A stretch of 64,000 nt of DNA from JACIWG01 sp049969935 (GTDB lineage Archaea; Thermoproteota; Nitrososphaeria; JACIWG01): assembly GCA_049969935.1 (NCBI GenBank), contig JBMFNX010000004.1:23905-87904 (forward strand), written 5' to 3'. Within the stretch, counting starts at the first letter, position 1, and every line of letters begins with the position of its first letter. The notes below the pieces were generated by a model. The model was not told the origin of the DNA, did no database searches, and saw only the letters and a program-made list of their open reading frames with translations. This document shows, piece after piece, positions 27,246 through 35,772 of this stretch. The position numbers and the translations under genes were made by a program.

Positions 27246-27653
27246 ATGCAACGTGAACAGAAAATTCTGGAGCACATAAATGCTTCCTTAGAGGCTATCG
27301 GGAAACTGGAAAAGAATATGATTTCAAGAAATTCGGTAATAGAATTCGATGAACTTGCATGGGAAGCTTACAGAAACTGTGAGGCAGCAATATTTCTTCT
27401 AAAAATTGAAATGAGGTCAGTGGATGAATTCGATGATTCGAAACTCGTATTTGACCAAGATTATCCAGACTATAATATTTTTGTGGCAGAAGAACATATT
27501 AGAAACGCATTAACACATATTGAAAAGAGGAGTCTAAGAGAGGCTTTAAATGAGCTTAGAATTGCAAGAAACATTTTGGCAGAACTTTTTGTCAGGTCAA
27601 GAAAAGAGAAAATTGATAGGATTAAAGCAAGTTTTAAGCAGAAAAAGTTTTAA
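27246..27653 (+). CDS. Small helical protein of unknown function
   Basis: About 135 aa from ATG 27246 (GTG 27237 is in frame). Entirely helical and charged: REQKILEHINASLEAIGKLE, AWEAYRNCEAAIFLLKIEMR and a C-terminal HIRNALTHIEKRSLREALNE then basic tail RSRKEKIDRIKASFKQKK. The pattern of paired long helices recalls HEPN-like or four-helix proteins, but the RX4-6H catalytic motif of HEPN RNases is not clearly present. Divergent from the unknown gene before pyrF. Confidence 0.6.
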   Translation: MQREQKILEHINASLEAIGKLEKNMISRNSVIEFDELAWEAYRNCEAAIFLLKIEMRSVDEFDDSKLVFDQDYPDYNIFVAEEHIRNALTHIEKRSLREALNELRIARNILAELFVRSRKEKIDRIKASFKQKKF

Positions 27654-27717
27654 CATTTAAAAAACCTTTTATTTAGTAGATAAATGACTGTGTAAAAGGA
27701 GAAACGGGTGTCCTTGT

Positions 27718-28929
27718 TTGGATAGAATGTTTTGGATTGCAAAGGAAGAGGAAATAAAGAAGGCTGAAACAACAGACGTCTACTTCTCTTACACGAAAAA
27801 GGTTCTAGAAAAATATGGACTGCATAAGAAGGTTATAATGGAAGTTTATGCAAGAAACCTGCCCTTCGAGGGAAACTGGGGTGTACTTTTAGGAGTACAC
27901 GACTGTATAAAGCTCCTTGAAGGCTTACCCTTTAAAGTTAAAAGTATGTGCGAGGGGGAAATATTTCAAGTTAATCCGAATTCGGTAGTATATGAGCCTG
28001 TAATGCAGATAGAATGCTATTACGACGACTTTTGCCTATACGAAAACCCACTACTTGGACTGCTCGCAGAAAACACTGGTATAGCTTCAAAGGCTGCAAG
28101 ATACAGGCTTATTGCAGGAAAAAAGATACTTTTCAGCTTCGGTTCCAGAAGAATACATCCAGTCCTAGCGCCTGCCTCAGAAAGGGCAATATATATTGCG
28201 GGATTCGATGGCGTTTCAAACATTCTAGCAGCAAAACTTATTGGCATAAAACCAGTCGGTACAATGCCACATGCCCTGATACAGGTATTCGGGGACCAGA
28301 AAGAGGCATGGAAGGCTTTCGATTCAACATTATCTGAGGATGTTCCAAGAATAGCCTTGATAGACACATTCTATGATGAAAAGGCTGAAGCGATAATGGC
28401 TTTAGAAACGTTAGGAGAAAAACTTGCTGGAGTAAGACTGGATACACCACGTTCAAGAAGAGGGGAATGGAGGAAGATTATTGAGGAAGTTAGATGGGAA
28501 CTGAATGTTAGAGGTGGAAAGAATGTTAAAATATTTGTTAGTGGAAGCATAGATGAGAAGCTTATTCAGGAACTTAGTGATATAGTTGACGGCTTCGGAG
28601 TAGGCGCTTCAGTAAGTGCAGCGCCACCAGTAGATTTTAGTGCAAAGATTGTCGCAATTGAAGTCGATGGCAAAATGAAGCCTGTTGCAAAAAGAGGGGA
28701 CATTGGTGGTGCGAAAAGCGTTTACAGAGACTGGAATTCGTTCACAGACTATGTTACGCTGAAAGAGAGTAAGCCGCCTTCAGAAAAGTTCACTCCACTA
28801 CTTGAGGACGTGATAGTTGATGGAGAGGTTGTTAAAGAGTTAGAAGACACTAGGAGGATAAGGGAAAAGGTTTTACAAAAAATTTCTATATTAAGAAGCG
28901 TGCAGCCAAAGATAGTTTATTCAGTCTAA
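27718..28929 (+). CDS. pncB: Nicotinate phosphoribosyltransferase
   Basis: 403 aa; start TTG 27718 or ATG 27727. The N-terminal TTDVYFSYTKKVLEKYG, central ENTGIASKAARYRLIAG and FGSRRIHPVLAPASERAIYI, and the PRPP-handling PVGTMPHALIQVFGDQKEA are family hallmarks; VRLDTPRSRRGEW and SGSIDEKLI with GFGVGASVSAAP complete the barrel. It makes nicotinate mononucleotide from nicotinic acid for NAD salvage. Confidence 0.92.
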   Translation: MDRMFWIAKEEEIKKAETTDVYFSYTKKVLEKYGLHKKVIMEVYARNLPFEGNWGVLLGVHDCIKLLEGLPFKVKSMCEGEIFQVNPNSVVYEPVMQIECYYDDFCLYENPLLGLLAENTGIASKAARYRLIAGKKILFSFGSRRIHPVLAPASERAIYIAGFDGVSNILAAKLIGIKPVGTMPHALIQVFGDQKEAWKAFDSTLSEDVPRIALIDTFYDEKAEAIMALETLGEKLAGVRLDTPRSRRGEWRKIIEEVRWELNVRGGKNVKIFVSGSIDEKLIQELSDIVDGFGVGASVSAAPPVDFSAKIVAIEVDGKMKPVAKRGDIGGAKSVYRDWNSFTDYVTLKESKPPSEKFTPLLEDVIVDGEVVKELEDTRRIREKVLQKISILRSVQPKIVYSV

Positions 28930-28959
28930 AAATTTAAATCAAAATTTAGTGAGAAAAGT

Positions 28960-29514
28960 ATGGTTCCAGAAAATGTGGGAAAAAGATATTTTGAGACGTC
29001 TCTAATAATAGTTTTTGGATCACTTTATGCTGTCACAGGATACTTTACCTTTTTTGGAATAAACTTTTATGGAGTAAGATTTTGGCCAGCGGTTGTAGTG
29101 CCTGCAGTAGCTGCGGTACTGTTTGGTGAAAAGGTTGGAGGCTGTTCAGCGGCTCTTGGAATACTTGTTTCAGACATTCTAGCACATGGCATGCTTTTCT
29201 TAAGTCTAACGGTTGGTGTGCCATCAAATTTTATCGCATTCTATATTATAGGAAAGGTTTGCAGAAGATATAGTCTAAAAAGGTACATGATTTCGGCAAC
29301 AATAGGGTTGGCTGTTGGTTCAATAGTAATTGGTTTAGGATTATTTTTGTGGAGTCAAGCGTTCCCACTACCATTTAACAGTCAAATTACACCATTAGCC
29401 TTTGAGGCAATATTCTCCATATCAGCCTGGACCTTTATTTCAGAAATACCATTCTTATATATTCTTGTGCCACCATTGGTTAGGATGATAAAGGGTAGAG
29501 TGGGGAAAGTTTGA
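28960..29514 (+). CDS. ECF-transporter S-component-like membrane protein (possible pantothenate carrier)
   Basis: 184 aa with five to six hydrophobic segments, including FWPAVVVPAVAAVLFGEKVG followed by a short polar turn and a second helix with SDILAHG. This small, Gly-rich, six-helix layout fits substrate-binding S components of energy-coupling-factor vitamin importers. It overlaps the type II pantothenate kinase gene by 4 nt, so pantothenate (or a precursor) is a reasonable guess for its cargo. No EcfT or EcfA gene lies in the window. Confidence 0.6.
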   Translation: MVPENVGKRYFETSLIIVFGSLYAVTGYFTFFGINFYGVRFWPAVVVPAVAAVLFGEKVGGCSAALGILVSDILAHGMLFLSLTVGVPSNFIAFYIIGKVCRRYSLKRYMISATIGLAVGSIVIGLGLFLWSQAFPLPFNSQITPLAFEAIFSISAWTFISEIPFLYILVPPLVRMIKGRVGKV

Positions 29515-30344
29515 TGCTCATAGCCGGCTTAGATATTGGTGGAAGTGTTACAAAGGGGGTTCTAGTTGATAATGAAAAAATTATAGCATACTCTGAAGTT
29601 CAAGCTTCTGATTCGATAACGTCAGCATTAGGGTGTCTGGGAAGACTTTTAGCTGACACAGGAATGAGGATAAGAGATCTGCGCAAGGTTGCGCTCACAG
29701 GCTCTATAACAAGGAGACTAAAGTTGGATATGATTGAAATAGATTATAGGATTGTTGATGAGATAGAGGCTATAGGCTTAGGTGGACTCTATCTTTCAGG
29801 AAAAAATGAGGCAATAGTTGTTAGTGTTGGAACTGGAACAGCCATAGTATACGCTAGAAAGTATGGGAAAGAGTATAGTGTAGAACATTTAGGTGGGACA
29901 GGAGTTGGTGGAGGAACAATAGCAGGATTGGGAAAACTTCTTCTCAAAAAAGATTATCCTTCAAACATTTTCAAGGAAGCTTTAGGAGGAGACCTTTCTA
30001 GAGTAAACTTGCAGGTTAGGGATATAGTGGGTGGACCGATAGGGAGAATTCCAGCTGAAGCAACAGCATCAAATTTTGGTAAAGTCGGGGACGAGACTAG
30101 ATCTGAGGACATTGCTTTAGGGCTGATTACAATGATAGCTGAAGTGATTGCAACTATAGCATACTTTGCCGCTAAACAAAAGAGTTTAGAGGAAAATATA
30201 ATATTTGTGGGAAAGCTACCGTCCCAGGAAATATTTTCGAAAAGGCTTTTGGACACCTTGAATGTATTAGGTGGAAAGGCGGTTATACCAAAAAATGCTG
30301 AGTATGCGACAGCAATAGGAGCGGCTAAGGCTTTAAAAGTATAG
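29511..30344 (+). CDS. Type II pantothenate kinase-like protein (CoaW/PanK-II family)
   Basis: 277 aa ASKHA kinase. Phosphate 1 loop LDIGGSVTKGVLVD near residue 7, catalytic-region ALTGSITRRL, VVSVGTGTAIVYARK, then the PanK-II signature GGTGVGGGTIAGLGKLLL, and ATASNFGKVGDETRSEDIA, similar to the SSFGK block of staphylococcal and eukaryotic PanK. The usual archaeal CoA route uses pantoate kinase and phosphopantothenate synthetase, so a PanK-II suggests salvage of external pantothenate. Coupled to the upstream S-component gene. A different kinase specificity within the family is possible. Confidence 0.72.
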   Translation: MMLIAGLDIGGSVTKGVLVDNEKIIAYSEVQASDSITSALGCLGRLLADTGMRIRDLRKVALTGSITRRLKLDMIEIDYRIVDEIEAIGLGGLYLSGKNEAIVVSVGTGTAIVYARKYGKEYSVEHLGGTGVGGGTIAGLGKLLLKKDYPSNIFKEALGGDLSRVNLQVRDIVGGPIGRIPAEATASNFGKVGDETRSEDIALGLITMIAEVIATIAYFAAKQKSLEENIIFVGKLPSQEIFSKRLLDTLNVLGGKAVIPKNAEYATAIGAAKALKV

Positions 30345-31049
30345 CTAATGAACTATCGTCTGCTTATATTTTTCTATACTATCATAGACTATGTTTCCCA
30401 CAACAATGGTAGCATACTTGCTCATAATTTCAGCCTTTTCTCTACCATCTATTCCCCCACCATAGAATAGGTGAGAGTAGCACAGATTTTCTTTAACAGC
30501 CTTAACAACGTTTGGGTCACCAAAACGGCCACTATATTCTATGTAAACGATTGGAGCATGCATGATTCTATCAGCGTAAACTGCATGCGACAGAATCTGT
30601 TCCAACGACAAGTCAGTAATACTTTTTGTTAACCTTGCTACAGCACAATCTGGATTTAATATAATATAGGCTTCTATAACAATCTTATCCCATGGAATGT
30701 TTTTAAAGTCTCCAAAAACATTTTTCATACTATTAATCCAGGCAACATGGGCGCCGCCAGACCACCATTTCTCGTTAGTGTTCAATATTAGTGGCACAAA
30801 AAAGTAGTCGAAAGAGAAGTCTACAGCATCGGACTTTGAAGGCTCAAGTAGAATAGGAATATTTGCACCCTCAAGCATCCTTTTCAGCCTTCTAACCTTA
30901 TCTAAAGTAATACCCTGTGTACCTCCCACAAGTATAGCGTCAGTACCGTTTTCAAGCACTGCCTTAACTATTTCTCGAGTATTATTTTTATCTGGGTCAA
31001 GTTTTGTAACATGCTTCCACCTTCTCCAAGGACATTCAAGCGACAACAT
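30345..31049 (-). CDS. Geranylgeranylglyceryl phosphate synthase, PcrB-like group I
   Basis: 234 aa TIM barrel that joins geranylgeranyl diphosphate to sn-glycerol-1-phosphate, the first committed step of archaeal lipid synthesis. Motifs: WKHVTKLDPDKNNT at the N-terminus, GTDAILVGGTQGIT, LLEPSKSDAV, FFVPLILNTNEKWW, IEAYIILNPDCAVARLT, YIEYSGRFGDP and LFYGGGIDGREKAE. The short length and WKHVTKLDP start resemble Archaeoglobus and Bacillus PcrB (group I) more than the group II enzymes of many archaea. Its stop lies directly next to the pantothenate-kinase stop (convergent). Confidence 0.88.
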   Translation of the reverse strand: MLSLECPWRRWKHVTKLDPDKNNTREIVKAVLENGTDAILVGGTQGITLDKVRRLKRMLEGANIPILLEPSKSDAVDFSFDYFFVPLILNTNEKWWSGGAHVAWINSMKNVFGDFKNIPWDKIVIEAYIILNPDCAVARLTKSITDLSLEQILSHAVYADRIMHAPIVYIEYSGRFGDPNVVKAVKENLCYSHLFYGGGIDGREKAEIMSKYATIVVGNIVYDSIEKYKQTIVH

Positions 31050-31139
31050 ACTTACACGCGTACACCAAATATTCTAAAATAGTTAAACTTTTAAACTTAA
31101 TTCCAGTATAATATAATGTTCTAGTATACGGTAAGGGTT

Positions 31140-32438
31140 ATGGGAGAAAAAGATAAGGTGCTGCCAGAGAATGTGAAGAGAATGTTTGAGGATACTGGAA
31201 TTTCTTTTAGAGGAAAATTTTCTTCAATATGCATATACTGTAGGGGGGGAAGAAACTTATGTGGTAAAAGAGTTTGCCCTATAACGTTAAAGGCTATGGC
31301 TCTTCTAAAAATTTCTAAACCAGTCGTATCACAGAACATTTACGGGTCATCACCACCATCTGTTTTCGTTGGAAGATACGGGTATCCTAAGGTTTTTGTT
31401 GGACCAATGATTCCACCATTTTCAGGAGACACGGTGGTAATGGATTTACCTGAAGCATGGATTGGAACACCTGTTGAAAAGATAGTGGAGTACAGGTATT
31501 CTCTTCTTAGAGGGAAAAGTTTAGCTTCTATAGAGGACGCTTGGAAGGGTGGACGCTTAATAGAATCATTACATGAGCTTGCAATGAGCGAAAGACCTGT
31601 TGATGCTGAAGTCGAGTTTGAGAAGGCGCCTTCAGGAAACATATTCTTAGACGATAATTCTCAACCATTTGGTCCCGGAGCACCAATGAAGAAGCTTAAA
31701 CTTTACAGTTTACCCTCTTCTAATAGGAAGATTGAAAAACTATACTATGATACTGACCTACTTTCCTATAAAGCGGTTTGGGAACTCTATAGTTCCGGAG
31801 TTGAAGTTAGTAGGATACAGAGGGCCTTTAGTGTAGGCATGTTTGGTTTAAAAAGGAATAGGAAACTTGTTCCAACAAGATGGAGTATTACTGCAGTTGA
31901 CAGTATAATTTCAGGCCAGTTAATAGAGAAGATAAAACAGTATGATACTGTGGACAAGTATATGCTCTACAGCTACAGGTACATGGACAATATTTTTGCA
32001 GCACTACTTTTTCCACAAAAATGGAGTTTCGAGTGGATGGAAGCATGGTTTCCTGGAACGTTCTGGAACCAAAATTCTTTGCAGGTGGATGTTGGAGGAG
32101 ATTCTGAAGGATACAGGGGACGTACAACTTATCCAGGAATTGGAGGATGCTATTATGCTTCAAGGCTGGCTACAGTAGAGTTTTTGGATAGGATAAGAAG
32201 ACAGGCTACAGCCTTGGTTTTGAGAGAAATACATCCACAGTTTCCATTACCGCTTGGAGTATGGTTTGTAAGAGAATGTGTTAGAAGAATGTTTAACCAG
32301 AAACCTCAGACTTTCGAAGACATGTATGAGGCATTAGACGGACTATCAAAAACTTTAACAGTGCCACTTAAAAAATGGATTTTAAAAAGTGATATATTAA
32401 AAGAGTGCATTTTCCAGAGGAAGATAACAGAGTTCTAA
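31140..32438 (+). CDS. Archaeal Nre-family DNA repair protein
   Basis: 432 aa. A four-Cys zinc motif is at residues 31, 34, 41 and 46 (CIYC...CGKRVCP). Family blocks follow: SPPSVFVGRYGYPKVFVGPM, DLPEAWIGTP, VGMFGLKRNRKLVPTRWSIT and TTYPGIGGCYYASRLA. The last residues QRKITEF match a PCNA-interacting (PIP-like) peptide. Nre proteins are archaeal factors linked to repair of alkylation or UV-type damage through PCNA. TTG/ATG choice: ATG at 31140. Confidence 0.85.
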   Translation: MGEKDKVLPENVKRMFEDTGISFRGKFSSICIYCRGGRNLCGKRVCPITLKAMALLKISKPVVSQNIYGSSPPSVFVGRYGYPKVFVGPMIPPFSGDTVVMDLPEAWIGTPVEKIVEYRYSLLRGKSLASIEDAWKGGRLIESLHELAMSERPVDAEVEFEKAPSGNIFLDDNSQPFGPGAPMKKLKLYSLPSSNRKIEKLYYDTDLLSYKAVWELYSSGVEVSRIQRAFSVGMFGLKRNRKLVPTRWSITAVDSIISGQLIEKIKQYDTVDKYMLYSYRYMDNIFAALLFPQKWSFEWMEAWFPGTFWNQNSLQVDVGGDSEGYRGRTTYPGIGGCYYASRLATVEFLDRIRRQATALVLREIHPQFPLPLGVWFVRECVRRMFNQKPQTFEDMYEALDGLSKTLTVPLKKWILKSDILKECIFQRKITEF

Positions 32439-32593
32439 AGCGAAAAATTAGAATAAAAAATATGGCATATAAAAATGTTTTTTATGAAATAAATGTTGTG
32501 AAAGGTTGAAATTTTAGAGTATCATAAATGGTGCCAAAATTCTTGGTTGTAAAAGAAAATCTTTTAAAGGCAAAAAAATATTTTTTTTAACAG

Positions 32594-33400
32594 TTGAATA
32601 GTATAGTACAGTATAGGAGGATAAAATGTAAGAGTGCTGTTTCCAAAAGTACACTACCGGGACTAGATTATACTATAAACCCATACCTTGGCTGCGAACA
32701 TGGATGCATATACTGTTATGTGCCAGATGTATTGAGAAGTAAAGAGTTTCAGAATGGTTGGGGGACAATAGTTTATGCAAAAGAGAATATTGTTGAAGCG
32801 CTATTAAAGCAAGTTAGGGCAATAAGGCCTGGAGTTATTGGATACAGTACTGTTACAGACCCCTATCAGCCATATGAGAAAAGGATGTGTTTTGCTAGAA
32901 AGATAATAGAAACACTATTAAGCTACAGGTTTAGAATTTCATTTCAAACAAAGTCTTCGTTAATTTTAAGAGACATAGACGTAATAGGGGGAGATAATGT
33001 GGAAGTAGGCTTTACAATAACATCATTGGATAAAGAGTTTACAAAAAAATTTGAGCCAAACTCTTCACTTCCAGAAGAAAGGGTCCAGGCTCTTGAAACA
33101 TTTTCTGAAAAGGGGGTTAAAACTTGGATATTTTATGGCCCAATCATATGCGGATTCAACGACAGCGATGAAAATATACATGATCTCGTTAATTTAGCCA
33201 AAAAAACTAGAAGCCACATATTGTATGATAAGATAAGGCTTAAACCTATACTTTCTAAGAGAATGGAAAAAGTTTTAGGTGAAAAAGTTTTCGAAGAAAT
33301 TAAAAGGGGAGATTTAGAAAAGCATTTTAGGAAAGCATATTATAAGGTTATAAAATTGGGTAAAGAATATGGTGTGAAGGTTGAGCCAGCTTTCACGTGA
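32594..33400 (+). CDS. SplB-like radical SAM protein
   Basis: 268 aa. The radical SAM cluster CEHGCIYC is at residues 34-41 (C-x3-C-x2-C), within LDYTINPYLGCEHGCIYCYV; VIGYSTVTDPYQPYEKRM follows. This matches the SPL/Rv2578c-type archaeal group whose substrates are mostly unknown. No additional cysteine cluster is seen. TATA-like TCTTTTAAAG is about 32 nt before the TTG start. It overlaps the next membrane-protein gene by 4 nt. The 155 nt before it (32439-32593) show only AT-rich sequence and this promoter. Confidence 0.8.
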   Translation: MNSIVQYRRIKCKSAVSKSTLPGLDYTINPYLGCEHGCIYCYVPDVLRSKEFQNGWGTIVYAKENIVEALLKQVRAIRPGVIGYSTVTDPYQPYEKRMCFARKIIETLLSYRFRISFQTKSSLILRDIDVIGGDNVEVGFTITSLDKEFTKKFEPNSSLPEERVQALETFSEKGVKTWIFYGPIICGFNDSDENIHDLVNLAKKTRSHILYDKIRLKPILSKRMEKVLGEKVFEEIKRGDLEKHFRKAYYKVIKLGKEYGVKVEPAFT

Positions 33401-33897
33401 GAGTGTTTGGTTTGAGTGGAAAGTCTGAAAAGTATAGGGTTGTTGTCATAGGACCTCTGATTTTAGCTATACTACCACAGCTGCTAATACATTACTTGGA
33501 TAAAAGGAACCTAGCCTTTTCCCTCACAAGAGATAATGTTATGGGATTTTTGGGAACACTTTTTGTTGGAATATGGATAGGGTTAAGCATAATTTTTACA
33601 AAATATCTTTGGATCTTTTCATACATAATATTCTTTATTCTAATAGGCGCATATGGAATGCTAATAATCTTTAACACGTATGTTGAGGGAATAGTTTTTA
33701 TTAGGAAAAAATGTAATAGTTGCAAGTTTAGGAACCTTATAATAGACCATGAGCGAATACATTTGGGCTCAAATGTTTCAGAGGAGAAGGTGTGGGAGAT
33801 GTTGAAAAAAGTTTATACGGCGCAAGAGTTTGACGTCTACGAGAATGGTACAATATGTGACTACTGTCCAATACCAGCACATTTGATAGAAGAGTAA
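33397..33897 (+). CDS. Membrane protein with cytosolic paired-cysteine (zinc-ribbon-like) domain, unknown function
   Basis: 166 aa from GTG 33397. Three hydrophobic segments (about residues 14-31, 47-66 and 69-90) are followed by a soluble tail with CNSC and CDYC pairs separated by about 45 residues, a possible zinc site. Family not recognised. The 4-nt overlap with the radical SAM gene suggests coupling. Confidence 0.65.
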   Translation: MRVFGLSGKSEKYRVVVIGPLILAILPQLLIHYLDKRNLAFSLTRDNVMGFLGTLFVGIWIGLSIIFTKYLWIFSYIIFFILIGAYGMLIIFNTYVEGIVFIRKKCNSCKFRNLIIDHERIHLGSNVSEEKVWEMLKKVYTAQEFDVYENGTICDYCPIPAHLIEE

Positions 33898-33911
33898 TGG
33901 AGTGGATTTAA

Positions 33912-35711
33912 TTGGTTCACAGGATAGCTGTAATCGATAAAGAATTATGTAATCCTAAAAAATGTCCATACATTTGTGTAAACGTTTGCCCAATAAATAG
34001 AATGCGTAAGGAAACAGTTAAAAGGGGGGAAGACGGTTTCCCCGTTATCAGTGAAATACTCTGCACAGGATGCGGTATTTGTGTTAAAAGATGCCCCTTT
34101 AAGGCAATATCAATAGTAAACTTGGCTGAAGAGCTTTCAGAAGAAAAGATACACCAGTATGGTCCAAACAGTTATCGCCTCTACAGGCTTCCATCTCCCA
34201 AAGAGAGGACGGTTATAGGCCTTCTTGGAAGAAATGGTGTGGGAAAGTCTACGGTAATAAACATATTATCTGGGCTTCTTAAGCCTAATCTTGGAAGAAT
34301 TCCTGAGCCGTCATGGGATGAGGTGATAGAATATTTTAAGGGTACAGCATTAAAGGAGCATTTTGAAAAAATTGCATCAGACGAGTTAAGGGTAAGTGTT
34401 AAGCCTCAGGCAGTATACAATCTGGCGAATGTATGGTCAGGTGATGGTTTAACACTATTGCACATGATGGACCAACGTAATATAATGAAGGAGCTTATTT
34501 CAAAACTTAATCTAGAGAACGCTATAAGCAGGCCTGTTTCCCAATTGAGTGGAGGAGAGCTTCAGAGGCTTTCTATAGCCGTGGCAGCTGCAAAGGATGC
34601 TGACATATACTTTTTTGATGAACCATCATCCTACAATGATGTATACCAGAGGCTTGCTGTAGCAGAAGTTATAATGGATGTAGCAAAGACTGGAAAATGT
34701 GTCTTTGTTGTCGAACACGATTTAACCATCCTAGACTACCTGTGTGACCAAGTTCACATAATATATGGTGAACCTGGAGTTTACGGTGTTGTTTCCGGTA
34801 TAATGTCAACGAGAGCTGGAATAAACGCTTTCTTGGACGGATATCTTCCAGAAGAAAATGTTAGATTTAGAGATAAAAAGATAAACTTTGATGTTTATGC
34901 GCCGAAAGAGGATAAGATTGATACAGTACCACTGCTTGAATATAGTGAGCTGGAAAAAAGCTATGGAAGCTTCAGGTTAAAGGTTGCTCAAGGAAACCTA
35001 AGGCTTGGTGAAGTGGTCGGTGTTGTTGGAGCGAACGCGCTTGGTAAGACAACCTTCCTGAAAATGTTGGCGGGTGTGGAAAAGCCTGACAGTGGTAAAA
35101 TTTCATCATTGTCTAAAATTTCCTATAAGCCACAGTATCTTTCTCCACCAAAGGGATTCCAGTACGTTAAAGAGCTTCTGGACCACGTGTGTGGAAAAGA
35201 TGTTACAGCAGTACCAGAATTTAATGAGATAATTGTTCCACTTCATGTGGACAAACTTTTTGAAAAGGAAATTTCAAAATTAAGTGGTGGAGAGCTTCAA
35301 AAGGTGGCTGTGGCCGCAGCACTTTTGCAAAATGCAGACATTTACGCCCTAGACGAGCCTTCAGCCTTCATCGATGCCGAAGACAGGGTTGAACTTGCGA
35401 AAATAATACAAAGGTATATTCGTTTAAAGAGTAAGACGGCTATAGTTGTAGACCACGATGTCCAGTTGATAGACATTATTTCCGATAGGATGATCATATT
35501 CAGTGGCACACCTTCTGTATCAGGTTTTGCGGGAAAACCTTCTAACAAAGAAGATGGAATGAATAGTTTCCTTAAAACACTTCAGATAACATATAGAAGG
35601 GATTTATCTACTGGGAGGCCTAGAATAAACAAGCCTGGAAGCAAACTTGATAGACAGCAGAAGGAGGAGGGAAGATACTATTATCTTACAAGATTGGAGG
35701 AAAAAGAGTAA
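33912..35711 (+). CDS. Ribosome recycling factor ABCE1 (RLI)
   Basis: 599 aa. N-terminal ferredoxin-like domain with CNPKKCPYICVNVCP and CTGCGICVKRCPF (two 4Fe-4S clusters). NBD1 has GRNGVGKST, LSGGELQRLSIAVA and FFDEPSSYNDV; NBD2 has GANALGKTT, LSGGELQKVAVAAAL and ALDEPSAFID. Splits 70S-type ribosomes after termination and recycles them with aRF1/aPelota. TTG start 14 nt after the membrane-protein gene. Complete and of normal length. Confidence 0.97.
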   Translation: MVHRIAVIDKELCNPKKCPYICVNVCPINRMRKETVKRGEDGFPVISEILCTGCGICVKRCPFKAISIVNLAEELSEEKIHQYGPNSYRLYRLPSPKERTVIGLLGRNGVGKSTVINILSGLLKPNLGRIPEPSWDEVIEYFKGTALKEHFEKIASDELRVSVKPQAVYNLANVWSGDGLTLLHMMDQRNIMKELISKLNLENAISRPVSQLSGGELQRLSIAVAAAKDADIYFFDEPSSYNDVYQRLAVAEVIMDVAKTGKCVFVVEHDLTILDYLCDQVHIIYGEPGVYGVVSGIMSTRAGINAFLDGYLPEENVRFRDKKINFDVYAPKEDKIDTVPLLEYSELEKSYGSFRLKVAQGNLRLGEVVGVVGANALGKTTFLKMLAGVEKPDSGKISSLSKISYKPQYLSPPKGFQYVKELLDHVCGKDVTAVPEFNEIIVPLHVDKLFEKEISKLSGGELQKVAVAAALLQNADIYALDEPSAFIDAEDRVELAKIIQRYIRLKSKTAIVVDHDVQLIDIISDRMIIFSGTPSVSGFAGKPSNKEDGMNSFLKTLQITYRRDLSTGRPRINKPGSKLDRQQKEEGRYYYLTRLEEKE

Positions 35712-35772
35712 ATTTTTTACAAAACTTTATAAATACAGGGTTTGCTCGAGGAACACAAAAGTGTAACATGAT

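Noticed and set aside
31060..31110. Tandem TTAAACT/TTTAAACT in the GGGPS-Nre divergent gap as an operator
   Set aside because: The copies are almost pure A/T and fit two back-to-back TATA boxes; no extra information supports an operator.
32439..32593. C/D box sRNA or tRNA in the gap before the SplB-like gene
   Set aside because: No paired C and D boxes and no cloverleaf; only AT-rich sequence and a TATA-like element.
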